Assembly (NCBI RefSeq): GCF_025195095.1
Contig: NZ_JANAVZ010000002.1
Location: forward strand, 372,001-436,000
Direction of reading: 5' to 3'
Origin: Paracoccus maritimus
GTDB taxonomy: Bacteria; Pseudomonadota; Alphaproteobacteria; Rhodobacterales; Rhodobacteraceae
DNA: 64,000 nt
The stretch's first letter is position 1; every line of letters begins with the position of its first letter. Below are positions 23,048-33,333 of this stretch, piece after piece. The notes beneath the pieces are model-generated. The model did no database searches and was not told the DNA's origin. It saw only the letters and a list, made by a program, of their open reading frames with translations. The translations under genes and the position numbers were made by a program.

Positions 23048-25642
23048 TCATGAACGCGCTTCTCCGGCGGCAATCATCCGCGACACCATCTCGCGAAGGT
23101 TGCGGCTGATGCCGTCCATCGCCGCCATTCGCTGCAACGCGGCACGTGCATTTTCGCGCCGTTCGGCATCGTAACGGGGCCATGTCTCGAAGGCGGTGGA
23201 CATGCGCGCGGCGATCTGCGGGTTCACCTTGTCCATCCGCATCAGCCAGTCGGCGGTGAAGTCATATCCCGACCCGTCCGCGGCGTGGAAGCCTGCGTGA
23301 TTGCCGGCCAGTCCCCCCAGCAGGGCGCGGAATCGGTTCGGGTTCTTCCAGTCGAAATCATTGCGGGCGGCCAGACGCTGCGCGATGCCGCTCGCCTGGG
23401 CGGGATCGGCGGCCATCACCTGGACCGAGAACCACTTGTCCATCACGAGCCGGTTATCGTCGAACTGATCGTGCAGGGCTTCAAGCGCGGCCTGACCGCG
23501 ACCGCGCCGGATCAGACAGATCAGGGCGGCCATCCGCTCGGTCATGTTGCCGGCCGTGCCGAACAGCACCTCGGCGCGGTCGCCACGGTCGATCCGGTTC
23601 AGCAATCCCAGCGCGGCAATCCGCAACGAGCGCCGCTCGGCCGAGCGGGCATCGGGAGAGTATGCCCCGGAAACGGCCATGCTGTCGTAAAGATCGGACA
23701 ACAGATCCGCATGCGCGTCCGCCACGCGGCGGGCCAGATCGTCACGGGCCGAATGGATCGCGTCGGGGTCCGGGGTCACGCCTTCCGCAGCAAGCCTTGT
23801 CGCGATTTCTTCATCGCCCGGCAACATCAGGCACAGCGCGCGAAATGCGGGATCTGCGCCGTCGTCCGCGGCCAGACGCCCGATCGCATCGATATAGTCG
23901 GCGCCAGCCGCCTGTCCCTGCGACAGGGAAATCAGCGCAGACATCGCCAGATCGCGCCCCGCCTCCCATCGCGCGAACGGATCGGTGTCGTGCGCAAGCA
24001 GGAATGCCCGCGTGGCATCGTCGATATTGCGGTCCAGAACCACCGGGGCCGAGAACCCACGCAGCGCCGAGACGACGGGCCGGGCGCCCAGGCCATCGAA
24101 GCTGAAGCTTTGCTGCGCCTCGGTCATTTCCAGCATCCGGGTGGCCTGCACCTCATCCCCGTTCGGGCCTATCAGGCCGACCGCAACCGGGATCACACGC
24201 GGCGGTTTGTCGTCCTGACCGGGGGTGGGCGGCGTGCGCTGGCTGAATGTCAGGGTCAGCTGACCGCCTGACGCGGCCTCGTCCCAGTCCTCGGCCATGG
24301 TCAGGTGCGGTGTGCCAGCATCTGTGTACCACCGCTTGAACTGGGTCAGATCCCGGCCGGTCGCATCCTCGAAGACCTTCAGCCAGTCCTCGATGGTCGC
24401 GGCCTCGCCGTCATGGCGCTCGAAATACAGATCCAGCGCCCTGGCATAGCCGTCATCGCCGACCAGCCGTTTCAGCATGCCGATTACCTCGGCGCCCTTC
24501 TCATAGACAGTCGCGGTGTAGAAATTGTTGATTTCCTGATAGTTATCGGGCCGCACCGGATGCGCCAGCGGGCCCTGATCCTCGCGGAACTGGCGCGCGC
24601 GCAGGGCGCGCACATCCTCGATCCGCTTGACCGGCGCGCTGCGCATGTCGCTGGTGAACTGCTGATCGCGAAACACGGTCAGACCTTCCTTCAGGCACAG
24701 CTGGAACCAGTCGCGGCAGGTGATGCGATTGCCGGTCCAGTTGTGGAAATACTCATGCGCGATCACGCTTTCGATGCGCTCGTAATCGGCATCGGTCGCG
24801 GTCTCGGGGCTGGCCAGAACCAGTTTCGAGTTGAAGATGTTCAGGCCCTTGTTTTCCATCGCGCCCATGTTGAAATCATCGACCGCGACAATGTTGAACA
24901 CGTCCAGATCGTATTCGCGGCCATAGACGTCCTCGTCCCATTTCATCGACTTGATCAGCGACTCCATGGCAAATCCGGCTCGATCCTGATCACCCGGACG
25001 AACCCAGACATTCAGATCTACGCGGCGTCCGGAGCGGGTGGTGAAGACGTCTCTGACGGCCACCAGGTCACCTGCGACCAACGCGAACAGATAGGCCGGT
25101 TTCGGCCACGGGTCGTGCCATTCGGCGACGCCATCGCCCACGCTGACCGGGTTCCCGTTCGACAACAGGATCGGCTTTTCAGACCGGATGGTCACACGGA
25201 AAGGTGCCATGACATCAGGGCGATCGGGATAGAAGGTGATGTGCCGGAACCCTTCGGCCTCGCACTGCGTGCAGAACATTCCGCCCGAAAGATACAGCCC
25301 CTCGAACGCGGTGTTGGACGAGGGGTCGATGCGCACCTCGGTGGTCAGGCTGAACGGCGCGTCGGGCAGGGCTGCGGCGGCAATCGTCAGGGTCTCGTCG
25401 TCGCGGGCGACCAGCGCCGGGTCAGGCACCTTTCCATCGATATGCAGCGACAGCAATTCGACCGCGCTGCCGCCGTCCAGAACCAGATCCTTGGTCGCGT
25501 CGCGGGGGCGCATCTTCAGGTTTGCGCGAACCCGCGTGGCATCCGGCGCCAGGTCGAAATCCAGACGCGTCTCTTCGAGGATGAAGGGGAACGGCTGGTA
25601 ATCGGCAAGATATCGCGTATCCGGGTTGTTGGGCTGGGTCAT
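23048..25642 (-). CDS. pepN: Aminopeptidase N (M1 family, alanyl aminopeptidase)
   Basis: PepN is a cytoplasmic zinc aminopeptidase that trims peptides from proteolysis and uptake. The 864-residue protein has the exopeptidase motif GAMENKGL, zinc site HEYFHNWTGNRITCRDWFQ...KEGLT, and the DUF3458-type C-terminal half characteristic of the E. coli PepN branch. The length fits the family (about 870). GGAGAG precedes the ATG. It may supply amino acids from peptides taken up by oppABCDF; that link is functional inference only. Confidence 0.95.
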   Translation of the reverse strand: MTQPNNPDTRYLADYQPFPFILEETRLDFDLAPDATRVRANLKMRPRDATKDLVLDGGSAVELLSLHIDGKVPDPALVARDDETLTIAAAALPDAPFSLTTEVRIDPSSNTAFEGLYLSGGMFCTQCEAEGFRHITFYPDRPDVMAPFRVTIRSEKPILLSNGNPVSVGDGVAEWHDPWPKPAYLFALVAGDLVAVRDVFTTRSGRRVDLNVWVRPGDQDRAGFAMESLIKSMKWDEDVYGREYDLDVFNIVAVDDFNMGAMENKGLNIFNSKLVLASPETATDADYERIESVIAHEYFHNWTGNRITCRDWFQLCLKEGLTVFRDQQFTSDMRSAPVKRIEDVRALRARQFREDQGPLAHPVRPDNYQEINNFYTATVYEKGAEVIGMLKRLVGDDGYARALDLYFERHDGEAATIEDWLKVFEDATGRDLTQFKRWYTDAGTPHLTMAEDWDEAASGGQLTLTFSQRTPPTPGQDDKPPRVIPVAVGLIGPNGDEVQATRMLEMTEAQQSFSFDGLGARPVVSALRGFSAPVVLDRNIDDATRAFLLAHDTDPFARWEAGRDLAMSALISLSQGQAAGADYIDAIGRLAADDGADPAFRALCLMLPGDEEIATRLAAEGVTPDPDAIHSARDDLARRVADAHADLLSDLYDSMAVSGAYSPDARSAERRSLRIAALGLLNRIDRGDRAEVLFGTAGNMTERMAALICLIRRGRGQAALEALHDQFDDNRLVMDKWFSVQVMAADPAQASGIAQRLAARNDFDWKNPNRFRALLGGLAGNHAGFHAADGSGYDFTADWLMRMDKVNPQIAARMSTAFETWPRYDAERRENARAALQRMAAMDGISRNLREMVSRMIAAGEARS

Positions 25643-25826
25643 GGCGCTCTCCGGCTGAAAAAGCTTTGCGGCAGGCGGAACCTGTTCGTCTTTGCCTGTG
25701 TTAGTCGGCTGAAAGCCGGGTCGCAAGACAGGCCGCGTTCGCCTATCCGATTGACAGGCGCGGGCGGCTAGACCACAGGGTAGCGACGCTAATCCGGTGT
25801 TCTGACAGTCATAATGGAGGCCAGTG

Positions 25827-26600
25827 ATGACCTACGACCCCAACGATCCCAAGCGCACCAATCCGGTGGACAGCGATCCGGCGACCCCGAAGGAAGCCTA
25901 TGTCGAGCCGGTCGAGCGCCGCTCGTCGCCGCTGCCGCTGATCATCGGCGTGCTTCTGGCCTTGGCCTTGGCATATTTCGTGCTGCAGCGTTTCATGACC
26001 GATGATACCGTCGCCGTAGAGGGTGACACCACCACCGTCACGACCACGGAAGAGGCGCCTGCTGACGCGACCGTCGGCGACGAAGCTGCCGTCGAAGTCG
26101 AAGACGCTGCCGATGACGCCGAGGCTGCTGCCGAAAACGCCGCCGCCGACGCCGAAGCCGCAGCGGACGAAGCTGCAGCCGAGGCCGAGACCGCCGCTGA
26201 AAACGCTGCGACTGCGACCGAGAACGTTGCCGAGGATGCTGCCGAAGGTGCCGAGAACATGGCGGACGACGCAGCCACCGCGACCGAAGATGCTGCGGGC
26301 GACGCAGCCGCCGCGACCGAAGACGCAGCGGGCGACGCGGCCAGTGCCGCCGAGAATGCGGCTGACAACGCTGCAACTGCTGCCGATAACGCCGCCGATG
26401 CGGTTGGTGAGGCGCTGGACAACGCTGGTGAAGCCGCGTCCGAAGCCGCTTCGGATGCAGCCACCGCTGCCGAGAACGCCGCACGGGATGCTGCCGATGC
26501 CCTGGACGACGCCATCTCGGTGGAAGAAGAGCCTGCGGTCACCGACGATGCGACCGGTGCGACCACCGAAACCCCTTCGGAGACGACCAACACCAACTAA
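25827..26600 (+). CDS. Membrane-anchored acidic alanine-rich 11-residue-repeat protein
   Basis: I do not recognise a named family. The 257-residue protein has a polar N-terminus (1-33), one transmembrane segment (about 36-53) and a Thr/Glu linker. From about residue 97 to 228 there are twelve consecutive 11-residue units of the type AxENAAxDAAT, rich in Ala, Asp, Glu and Asn with very few large hydrophobics. The tail is acidic. Hendecad repeats form long amphipathic or right-handed helices, as in LEA group 3 proteins and synuclein-like helices. The ATG at 25827 follows GGAGG by 6 bases. A terminator follows at 26631. Topology suggests the repeat domain lies outside the inner membrane, but this is inference. 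Confidence 0.75.
   Translation: MTYDPNDPKRTNPVDSDPATPKEAYVEPVERRSSPLPLIIGVLLALALAYFVLQRFMTDDTVAVEGDTTTVTTTEEAPADATVGDEAAVEVEDAADDAEAAAENAAADAEAAADEAAAEAETAAENAATATENVAEDAAEGAENMADDAATATEDAAGDAAAATEDAAGDAASAAENAADNAATAADNAADAVGEALDNAGEAASEAASDAATAAENAARDAADALDDAISVEEEPAVTDDATGATTETPSETTNTN
26268..26333 (+). repeat. 33-bp tandem DNA repeat coding the 11-residue unit
   Basis: Two adjacent 33-bp units (26268-26300 and 26301-26333), each starting GACGCAGCC and ending GCGGGC, differ at only a few bases and encode DAATATEDAAG and DAAAATEDAAG. This is the best conserved part of a longer degenerate repeat (about 26115-26510), suggesting growth of the gene by unit duplication. Confidence 0.85.
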
Positions 26601-26630
26601 AGTTCGGATTTGCCGAGACTTGAGAACGAG

Positions 26631-26661
26631 GGCCGCGCGTTTCGAACGTGCGGCCTTTTTT
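26631..26661 (+). terminator. Rho-independent terminator after the repeat protein gene
   Basis: GGCCGCGCGT at 26631-26640 pairs with ACGTGCGGCC at 26646-26655 (one G-U), loop TTCGA, followed by six Ts. It separates the repeat gene from pntA. Confidence 0.88.
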
Positions 26662-26831
26662 ATCAACACCTTGACGGATGAATATTCGACGGCAGCCGAC
26701 ATCAAGCCACGCATTTCGTGCCGATCTGCGGTCAGGAGAGTGGGTCGGACGAATCGCGGCCTTGTGATTGTTTGCGACGCGATGCTATGCAGACGCGACT
26801 GCGAACTGGGATATCGGGGGGCTTGAACGCC

Positions 26832-28406
26832 ATGAAGATTGGCGCTTTGAAGGAGAGTTTCGAAGGCGAGGCACGGGTGGCGATCACGCCGGCATCTACC
26901 GCGCATCTTCAGAAACTGGGGCACGAGGTCTTCGTCGAAAGCGGCGCAGGCGAAGCGGCCGGATTTTCGGATGAGGACTATCGCAAGGCCGGTGCAACGG
27001 TTGCCGAAACGGCGGGCGCGCTGATCGAGGCGGTGGATGTTGTGGCCAAGGTGCGCCAGCCATCCGAATCCGAAATCGGGCAGATGCGCGAAGGTCAGAC
27101 ACTGATCTCGTTCTTCTACCCTGCTCAGAACGCCGAACTGCTGGAAAAGGCCAAACAGCAGGGCATCACGGCGATCGCGATGGACATGGTGCCGCGGATC
27201 AGCCGCGCGCAGAAGATGGACGCCCTGTCCTCGATGGCCAACATTGCGGGTTATCGTTCCGTGATCGAGGCCGCGAACAATTTCGGTCGGTTCTTTACCG
27301 GTCAGGTGACGGCGGCGGGCAAGGTCCCGCCGGCCAAGATCCTGGTGGTCGGCGCGGGTGTGGCGGGTCTGGCCGCCATCGGCACCGCGACCAGCCTTGG
27401 CGCGCAAGTCTACGCCTTCGACGTTCGTCCAGAAGTGGCCGAACAGATCGAGTCCATGGGCGCCGAGTTCGTCTATCTCGATTTCGAGGAACAGACCAAG
27501 GACGGTGCCGAGACGGGCGGTTATGCCGCACCGTCCAGTCCCGAATTCCGCGAAGCGCAGCTGAAAAAGTTCCGCGAGCTGGCCCCGGACATGGACGTGG
27601 TCATCACCACCGCCCTGATCCCCGGCCGCGACGCGCCGGTGCTGTGGACCAAGGACATGGTCGAGGCGATGAAGAAGGGCAGTGTCATCGTCGACCTGGC
27701 CGCCGAAAAGGGCGGCAACTGCGAACTGACCGTCGCCGACAAACGCATCGTGACCGACAATGGCGTGGTCGTCATCGGCTATACGGATTTCGCCAGCCGC
27801 ATGGGCGCCCAGTCGTCCGAACTTTACGGCAACAATGTCCGTCACTTCATGGCGGACCTGACGCCGAAAAAAGACGGCGTGATCGACCACAACATGGATG
27901 ACGACGTGATCCGCGGCGCCACCGTGGCGCATGATCACGACATCACCTATCCGCCGCCCAAACCCAAGGTCGCGGCGATCGCCGCGCAGAAGCCGAAGGA
28001 AAAGAAGAAGGAACTGACGCCCGAGGAACGCCGGGCGCAGGAAATCGCAGCCTTCAAGGCCGAAACCAAGTCACAGGTCACCCTGCTTGCGGCAGGCGCG
28101 ATCGTGGTGCTGCTGGTCGGGCTTGTCGCCCCTGCCAGCTTCATGTCGCACTTCATCGTCTTCGTGCTGGCCTGTTTCGTGGGCTTCCGCGTGATCTGGA
28201 ACGTCGCCCATTCGCTGCACACGCCGCTGATGGCGATTACCAACGCGATCAGTTCGATCATCATTCTTGGCGCGCTGATGCAGATCGGCTCGGGCTCGGC
28301 TTGGGTGCTGATCCTTGCGGCGCTGGCGGTGCTGATGGCGGGCGTTAACATTTTCGGCGGCTTCCTGGTGACGCGCCGGATGCTGGCCATGTTCCAGAAG
28401 TCGTAA
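26832..28406 (+). CDS. pntA: Proton-translocating NAD(P) transhydrogenase subunit alpha
   Basis: PntA with PntB transfers hydride between NADH and NADP+ driven by proton flow across the inner membrane. The 524-residue alpha subunit is the single-chain form: alanine dehydrogenase-like NAD domain ([19 protein letters not shown] at the start, [20 protein letters not shown]) then a charged linker (about 380-410, [15 protein letters not shown]) and four C-terminal helices. The ATG at 26832 lacks a close strong ribosome site (GGGGGG about 12 bases upstream). Confidence 0.95.
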   Translation: MKIGALKESFEGEARVAITPASTAHLQKLGHEVFVESGAGEAAGFSDEDYRKAGATVAETAGALIEAVDVVAKVRQPSESEIGQMREGQTLISFFYPAQNAELLEKAKQQGITAIAMDMVPRISRAQKMDALSSMANIAGYRSVIEAANNFGRFFTGQVTAAGKVPPAKILVVGAGVAGLAAIGTATSLGAQVYAFDVRPEVAEQIESMGAEFVYLDFEEQTKDGAETGGYAAPSSPEFREAQLKKFRELAPDMDVVITTALIPGRDAPVLWTKDMVEAMKKGSVIVDLAAEKGGNCELTVADKRIVTDNGVVVIGYTDFASRMGAQSSELYGNNVRHFMADLTPKKDGVIDHNMDDDVIRGATVAHDHDITYPPPKPKVAAIAAQKPKEKKKELTPEERRAQEIAAFKAETKSQVTLLAAGAIVVLLVGLVAPASFMSHFIVFVLACFVGFRVIWNVAHSLHTPLMAITNAISSIIILGALMQIGSGSAWVLILAALAVLMAGVNIFGGFLVTRRMLAMFQKS

Positions 28407-28418
28407 GGGAGAGGGCAC

Positions 28419-29861
28419 ATGGAATACGGATTTACCACTGCCGCCTATGTGGTCGCAGCGATCCTGTTCATCCTCTCGCTTGGGGGGCTGTCGGGTCAGG
28501 AAAGCGCGAAACGCGCGATCTGGTATGGCATTGTCGGCATGGGGCTGGCCGTTCTGGCGACGCTGTTTGGTCCGGGTGCGGGCAACTGGCTGCTGTCGGT
28601 CATCATGATCGCCATCGGCGGCGGCGTCGGCTGGGTCGTTGCAAAACGCGTCCAGATGACCGAGATGCCGCAGCTGGTCGCCGCGATGCACAGCCTGGTC
28701 GGTCTGGCCGCTGTCTTCGTGGGCTTCAACGCACAGATCGAACTGGCGCGCGTCCTGCGCCTGAAGGCCGAGAACGCGGCGCATGAGTTTCAGGGTTTCG
28801 CGGCGGTCCTGGCGCACAAGACCCCGGCTGAGATCGGCATGCTGAAGATCGAGGTGTTCCTGGGTATCTTCATCGGTGCCGTGACCTTCACCGGATCGGT
28901 GGTGGCGTTCGGCAAGCTGGCCGGCAAGGTGGACGGCAAGCCGAAGAAACTGCCCGGCGGACACATGCTGAATGCCGGTGCGGTTGGTCTGTCGCTGCTG
29001 CTTGGCATTCTTTATTGCACCGGCGTCGGGCCGGGCGTGTTCTGGCTGATGCTGATCGCGCTGCTGGCGTTCTTCGTCGGCTATCACCTGATCATGGGGA
29101 TCGGCGGCGCCGACATGCCCGTGGTCGTGTCGATGCTGAACAGCTATTCTGGCTGGGCCGCAGCCGCCATCGGCTTTACCCTTGGCAACGATCTGCTGAT
29201 CGTTACTGGGGCGCTGGTCGGCTCGTCGGGTGCGATCCTGTCCTATATCATGTGCAAGGCGATGAACCGGCATTTTGTGAGCGTCATCCTTGGCGGTTTC
29301 GGGGGCGATACCGGACCCGCAGCCGAGATCGAGGGCGAACAGATCGCCATCGACGCGGACGGCGTGGCCTCGGCGCTGAATGACGCCGACAGCGTCGTGA
29401 TCGTTCCGGGCTACGGCATGGCCGTGGCGCAGGCGCAGTCGGCGGTCAGCGAACTGACCCGCAAGCTGCGTGCTGCCGGCAAGGAGGTGCGCTTCGCCAT
29501 CCATCCTGTGGCAGGCCGTCTGCCGGGCCACATGAACGTGCTGCTGGCCGAGGCGAAGGTGCCGTATGACATCGTTCTGGAAATGGACGAGATCAACGAT
29601 GACTTCCCGAATACCGATGTGGTCATCATCATCGGATCGAACGACATCGTGAATCCGGCCGCGCAGGACGACCCCAACAGTCCGATCGCCGGCATGCCGG
29701 TTCTGGAAGTCTGGAAGGCCAAGCAGGTCTTTGTCAGCAAGCGCGGGCAGGGCACCGGCTATTCGGGCATCGAGAACCCGCTGTTCTTCAAAGAGAACAC
29801 CCGGATGTTCTACGGCGATGCCAAGGACAGCGTGAACAAGCTGCTGCCGCTGCTGGATTGA
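28419..29861 (+). CDS. pntB: NAD(P) transhydrogenase subunit beta
   Basis: The 480-residue beta subunit has nine or so membrane helices (to about residue 265) and a soluble NADP-binding domain (about 300-480) with [30 protein letters not shown] and [11 protein letters not shown], and C-terminal [17 protein letters not shown]. It starts 12 bases after pntA, behind GGGAGAGG, so both form one operon ended by a strong terminator. Confidence 0.96.
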   Translation: MEYGFTTAAYVVAAILFILSLGGLSGQESAKRAIWYGIVGMGLAVLATLFGPGAGNWLLSVIMIAIGGGVGWVVAKRVQMTEMPQLVAAMHSLVGLAAVFVGFNAQIELARVLRLKAENAAHEFQGFAAVLAHKTPAEIGMLKIEVFLGIFIGAVTFTGSVVAFGKLAGKVDGKPKKLPGGHMLNAGAVGLSLLLGILYCTGVGPGVFWLMLIALLAFFVGYHLIMGIGGADMPVVVSMLNSYSGWAAAAIGFTLGNDLLIVTGALVGSSGAILSYIMCKAMNRHFVSVILGGFGGDTGPAAEIEGEQIAIDADGVASALNDADSVVIVPGYGMAVAQAQSAVSELTRKLRAAGKEVRFAIHPVAGRLPGHMNVLLAEAKVPYDIVLEMDEINDDFPNTDVVIIIGSNDIVNPAAQDDPNSPIAGMPVLEVWKAKQVFVSKRGQGTGYSGIENPLFFKENTRMFYGDAKDSVNKLLPLLD

Positions 29862-29867
29862 GCACAG

Positions 29868-29894
29868 AAAGGGGCGCCTTCGGGGGCCCCTTTT
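29868..29894 (+). terminator. Rho-independent terminator of pntAB
   Basis: AAAGGGGC and GCCCCTTT form an 8-bp stem around a 10-base loop, with TTTT at 29891-29894, 7 bases past the pntB stop. Confidence 0.85.
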
Positions 29895-30068
29895 CCTCTT
29901 CCGGATCGATTCGTGCATGGCTTGCCCGCCATCCGGGCAATGCGACTAGCAAGAAATCGTAAATACTGTATCAACGAATTCCGCAGCCATCAGCTTGCCA
30001 ACAGGCTTGCGTCGCTGCCTTTCCCCGCGCTGAGATGAGATTGTTAACAATTCAGCAGGGGCGGAAAA

Positions 30069-31502
30069 ATGAATCACGCAGATTATGTTCATATCAGCGG
30101 CGGCGATCCGTCGCTGTATAATGAGGATCTGGCGCCAGTCCCGCACGAGCGGCGAAACTGGGGCAGTTTCGAGATCTTCAACGTCTGGAACAACGATATT
30201 CAAAGCCTGTTTGGCTATACTCTAGCGGCATCGCTGTTCCTGTCATACGGGCTGAATGGTTGGCTGACTTTCGCCGCAATCGTGGTGGCCGGGCTTCTGG
30301 TGATGTGGCTGGTGAACCTGTCGGGGCGCCCGTCTGTCCGCTACGGTATTCCATATGCGGTCATGGCGCGTTCGGCGATGGGTGTGAAGGGCGCGCGGTT
30401 TCCCGCACTTGTGCGCGGGATCGTCGCGATCTTCTGGTATGGCGTGCAGACCTATTTCGCCTCGACCGCCGTTGCGCTGGCAATCCATGCGCTGTTCGGG
30501 ATCGAACATGGGGCAGGGGGCTTTCTGGGACTGACCGGGATCGACTGGATCGCTTATATCATCGTCGCCGGATTCCAGATCGGACTGTTCCTGATGGGCA
30601 TCGAATGGGTCGGCAAGTTCCTGAACTGGGCCGGCCCCTTCGTCTATGTGGTGATGATCGCCCTTGCGCTGATGATCTGGTGGAAGGCCGGCAACGGTAT
30701 CTTCTCTGAGATCGGGGTGATTTTTCAGGGCGATGAAACGGAAGGTCAGGTCATTTCCGGATTTGTCGCGGTCGTCGGCACAATGGTCGCTTATTTCGCC
30801 GCGGTGGTCATCAATTTCGGCGATTTCTCGCGCTTTGTGAAGACCGAGGAGCAGATGCGGGCCGGCAATTTCTGGGGGCTGCCGGTGTCGATGGCGTTCT
30901 TCAGCTTTATCGCGCTGTTCATCACCGCAGGCGCGGTCGTGCTGTTCGGTGAGCGACTGACCGATCCTACAGCCATCGTCGAACGCGTGGACAGCCTTGC
31001 GCTGACGCTGATTGCGGCGGTGACATTCTTCGCCGCGACCGTCGGGATCAACCTGGTCGCCAACTTCATTCCGGCGGCCTATGACATCGCGAACATGTCG
31101 CCCTCGACCATCAGCGCCCGGACCGGCGGCATCATCACGGCCGCGATCGCCTTTGTGATCGGTGCATTGTGGGTGTCGCTGATTTCGACCATCGGGATTG
31201 CCGGGTTCGTGGACACGCTGGGGGCGATTCTGGCGCCGCTCTACGGGATCCTGATCGCGGACTATTATGTGGTTCAGAAGCGACACTTGGTCATAGATCA
31301 GCTTTTCACCGAAGACCCGGCAGGCCGGTATTACTATGATGGCGGCTGGAACATGCGCGCGATCGCAGCGGTGGGACTTGCGGCCCTGTTTTCGATCGGG
31401 ACCGTCTGGCTTCCGGCGCTGCAGGCCCTTTCGGGCTTTGGCTGGCTGATCGGCGCGGTACTGGGCGGGGTGCTGTACATCGTGCTGTGCGGCCGAAGAT
31501 AA
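30069..31502 (+). CDS. NCS1-family nucleobase/hydantoin-type permease
   Basis: The 477-residue inner-membrane symporter has about 12 helices and the NCS1 signature near the N-terminus (NWGSFEIFNVWNNDI, residues 30-44) and RYGIPYAVMARSAMGVKG. NCS1 proteins import uracil, cytosine, allantoin, hydantoins or thiamine precursors with H+ or Na+. No catabolic enzyme gene adjoins it, so the substrate is open. GGGGCGG precedes the ATG. It follows the pntAB terminator after about 170 bases. Confidence 0.9.
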   Translation: MNHADYVHISGGDPSLYNEDLAPVPHERRNWGSFEIFNVWNNDIQSLFGYTLAASLFLSYGLNGWLTFAAIVVAGLLVMWLVNLSGRPSVRYGIPYAVMARSAMGVKGARFPALVRGIVAIFWYGVQTYFASTAVALAIHALFGIEHGAGGFLGLTGIDWIAYIIVAGFQIGLFLMGIEWVGKFLNWAGPFVYVVMIALALMIWWKAGNGIFSEIGVIFQGDETEGQVISGFVAVVGTMVAYFAAVVINFGDFSRFVKTEEQMRAGNFWGLPVSMAFFSFIALFITAGAVVLFGERLTDPTAIVERVDSLALTLIAAVTFFAATVGINLVANFIPAAYDIANMSPSTISARTGGIITAAIAFVIGALWVSLISTIGIAGFVDTLGAILAPLYGILIADYYVVQKRHLVIDQLFTEDPAGRYYYDGGWNMRAIAAVGLAALFSIGTVWLPALQALSGFGWLIGAVLGGVLYIVLCGRR

Positions 31503-31513
31503 AGGAGACTGGC

Positions 31514-32818
31514 GTGGGCCCGGCAACCGAACATCCCTTGCGCTATGCGCTGGTGAATGAACTTCATGCCCGGCCCTCGCCCCGTCTGGGGGCGCCATCG
31601 ACCTGTGCTTTCGTCGCCTTCAAGGAACCCCGGGACGCCGTGAACCGTGATCGCGGTCGCGATGTGGCCCATCTGGAACAGTTGACCGGCCGTCACGGCG
31701 CGCCGCGGCCCGACCCCGACGAAAGCCACTATCAGGGCCAGTTGGGACGGCACGAACTGAAATGGGAAAGCCATACCGAGTTCGTGACCTACATGGCCAC
31801 CACCCCCGGTCTGCCCGCGCGCGCCTTCGATCCATCGGCGGCCGCGATATTTCCGGATGAATGGCAACAGGCGGCGCCGGGCAAGCGGGTGGCGGCGGTG
31901 CTGGTCCAGATCGACCTTCTGCCAGAGGATCCGCAAGAGGTTCTGGACAGGATTGGTGACTGGTTCGCGCGCGACAGCCTGACCGCCGTCTGGGTGCTTG
32001 ATGAGACGGCGATGATCGCAGGAGATTTCCGCATCGACGCGGATGGCTGGATGCGCTTTGCGCTGTTTGTCAGGCCGGACACCGGTTCCGGCAGGATCGG
32101 GCGGATTGTCCATCGGGTCGTCGAACTGGAGACCTATCGCGCCATGTCGATGCTGGGGCTTGGGCGCGCGCGCAGCCTGTCGCGCCGCCTCAACGAGTTA
32201 GAGCCGCGCCTGTCCGCGATCGTCGATGGAATGACCGAGGACAGGCCCGCGGATGCACTGCTGCAGGAACTGCTGTCGGTCTCGGCCGAGTTGGAGGCGC
32301 AGGCGGTCCAGCATTCCTTCAGATTCGGAGCCACGGCGGCCTATGAAGCCATCGTGATGGATCGGATCAGTGCACTGCGCGAGACGCGCTTCATGGGGCG
32401 GCAGATGCTGACCGAATTCATGCGCCGCCGGTATCAACCTGCGATGCGGACGGTCAAATCGAATGAAACGCGCCTGAAGACAATGGTCGAACGCGCCGCC
32501 CGCGCGGGCGAGTTGCTGCGCACCAGGGTCGATGTCGAACGATCCGCGCAGAACCAGGATCTGCTGGAACGAATGGACCGCAGGGCCGATCTGCAACTGC
32601 GACTGCAGCATACCGTCGAGGGTTTGTCAGTCGTCGCGATCAGCTATTACGCGGTCGGGCTGCTTTCCTATGCCTTGTCGCCGCTTGCCCATGCCATCGG
32701 TCTGGACAAGTCCTACCTGATAGCCGGGATGACGCCCGTTGCGGTGCTGCTGGTCTGGTGGGCCATGCGGCAAGTGCGACGGCGGCTTCAGCAGCCCGGC
32801 GAACGCGGGCATTTGTGA
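31514..32818 (+). CDS. DUF3422 family protein
   Basis: The 434-residue protein begins with the DUF3422 hallmark HPLRYALVNELHARPSPRL (residues 7-25) and ends with two hydrophobic helices (about 375-395 and 402-420) after a long charged coiled-coil-like region (about 190-370). Function is unknown; the family is common in alphaproteobacteria. The GTG at 31514 follows AAAGGAGA; a GTG at 31487 inside the permease gene is less likely. It probably forms an operon with the NCS1 permease 11 bases upstream. Confidence 0.82.
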   Translation: MGPATEHPLRYALVNELHARPSPRLGAPSTCAFVAFKEPRDAVNRDRGRDVAHLEQLTGRHGAPRPDPDESHYQGQLGRHELKWESHTEFVTYMATTPGLPARAFDPSAAAIFPDEWQQAAPGKRVAAVLVQIDLLPEDPQEVLDRIGDWFARDSLTAVWVLDETAMIAGDFRIDADGWMRFALFVRPDTGSGRIGRIVHRVVELETYRAMSMLGLGRARSLSRRLNELEPRLSAIVDGMTEDRPADALLQELLSVSAELEAQAVQHSFRFGATAAYEAIVMDRISALRETRFMGRQMLTEFMRRRYQPAMRTVKSNETRLKTMVERAARAGELLRTRVDVERSAQNQDLLERMDRRADLQLRLQHTVEGLSVVAISYYAVGLLSYALSPLAHAIGLDKSYLIAGMTPVAVLLVWWAMRQVRRRLQQPGERGHL

Positions 32819-32879
32819 CTTGCGGGTTGCGTTTGCGAACGCGATAACGCGGGCAGGGGACTTGCAAGGGAAAGCAGCG

Positions 32880-32954
32880 ATGCGGCGATATCTCGGGCTT
32901 CTGGCTGTGTTGACCCTATCGGCATGCGGCGTGCCTTTCGTGCCGTTCATCTGA
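32880..32954 (+). CDS. 24-residue small lipoprotein
   Basis: A tiny gene encodes MRRYLGLLAVLTLSACG followed by VPFVPFI and a TGA. The lipobox LSAC predicts cleavage before Cys16, leaving a 9-residue lipid-anchored peptide. GGGAAAG lies 6-12 bases before the ATG. It sits between DUF3422 and the ArsC/Spx-like gene. Such micro-lipoproteins occur in Rhodobacteraceae but have no known function. Proof of translation is lacking. Confidence 0.6.
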   Translation: MRRYLGLLAVLTLSACGVPFVPFI

Positions 32955-32973
32955 ACCATATGGAGATGCGGAT

Positions 32974-33318
32974 TTGTCGAGGAAACTGACGATGTATGGG
33001 TTGGCCCATTGTTCGACCTGTCAGAAGGCCCAGGCCGCCCTGCAGGACCACGGCTGGTCGGTCGAATTTCGCGATGTCCAGAAAGAGCCGTTGTCCCAGG
33101 AAGAACGGACAAGGCTGGTGGCCGAGTTCGGCGACAAGATCATCAACCGCGCCAGCCTGACGTGGCGCGGCATGTCCGAACAGGAACGTCTGGCTGATCC
33201 CGTCGTCATGATGGGCGAGAAGCCCAGTGTGATGAAGCGGCCGGCGATCATGGCAGACGACCTGCGGCTGCTTGGCTGGACCGCGAATGTCAAACGTGCG
33301 CTGGACGTGCCGGCCTGA
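32974..33318 (+). CDS. ArsC/Spx/YffB-family thioredoxin-fold protein
   Basis: The 114-residue protein has MYGLAHCSTCQKA with a CxxC at residues 13 and 16, VEFRDVQKEPLS and the C-terminal VMKRPAIM typical of the ArsC superfamily (the conserved cis-proline strand). It lacks the arsenate reductase Arg triad that I can confirm, so YffB/Spx-like is safer than arsenate reductase. The TTG at 32974 gives a full first beta strand; ATG at 32992 has its own GAGGA and would shorten the strand. Confidence 0.75.
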   Translation: MSRKLTMYGLAHCSTCQKAQAALQDHGWSVEFRDVQKEPLSQEERTRLVAEFGDKIINRASLTWRGMSEQERLADPVVMMGEKPSVMKRPAIMADDLRLLGWTANVKRALDVPA

Positions 33319-33333
33319 CGCCCGACGCGCCGA

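Noticed and set aside
28071..29918. Minus-strand open frame opposite pntAB
   Set aside because: It mirrors pntB codons and has no recognisable domain; pntA and pntB are complete on the plus strand.
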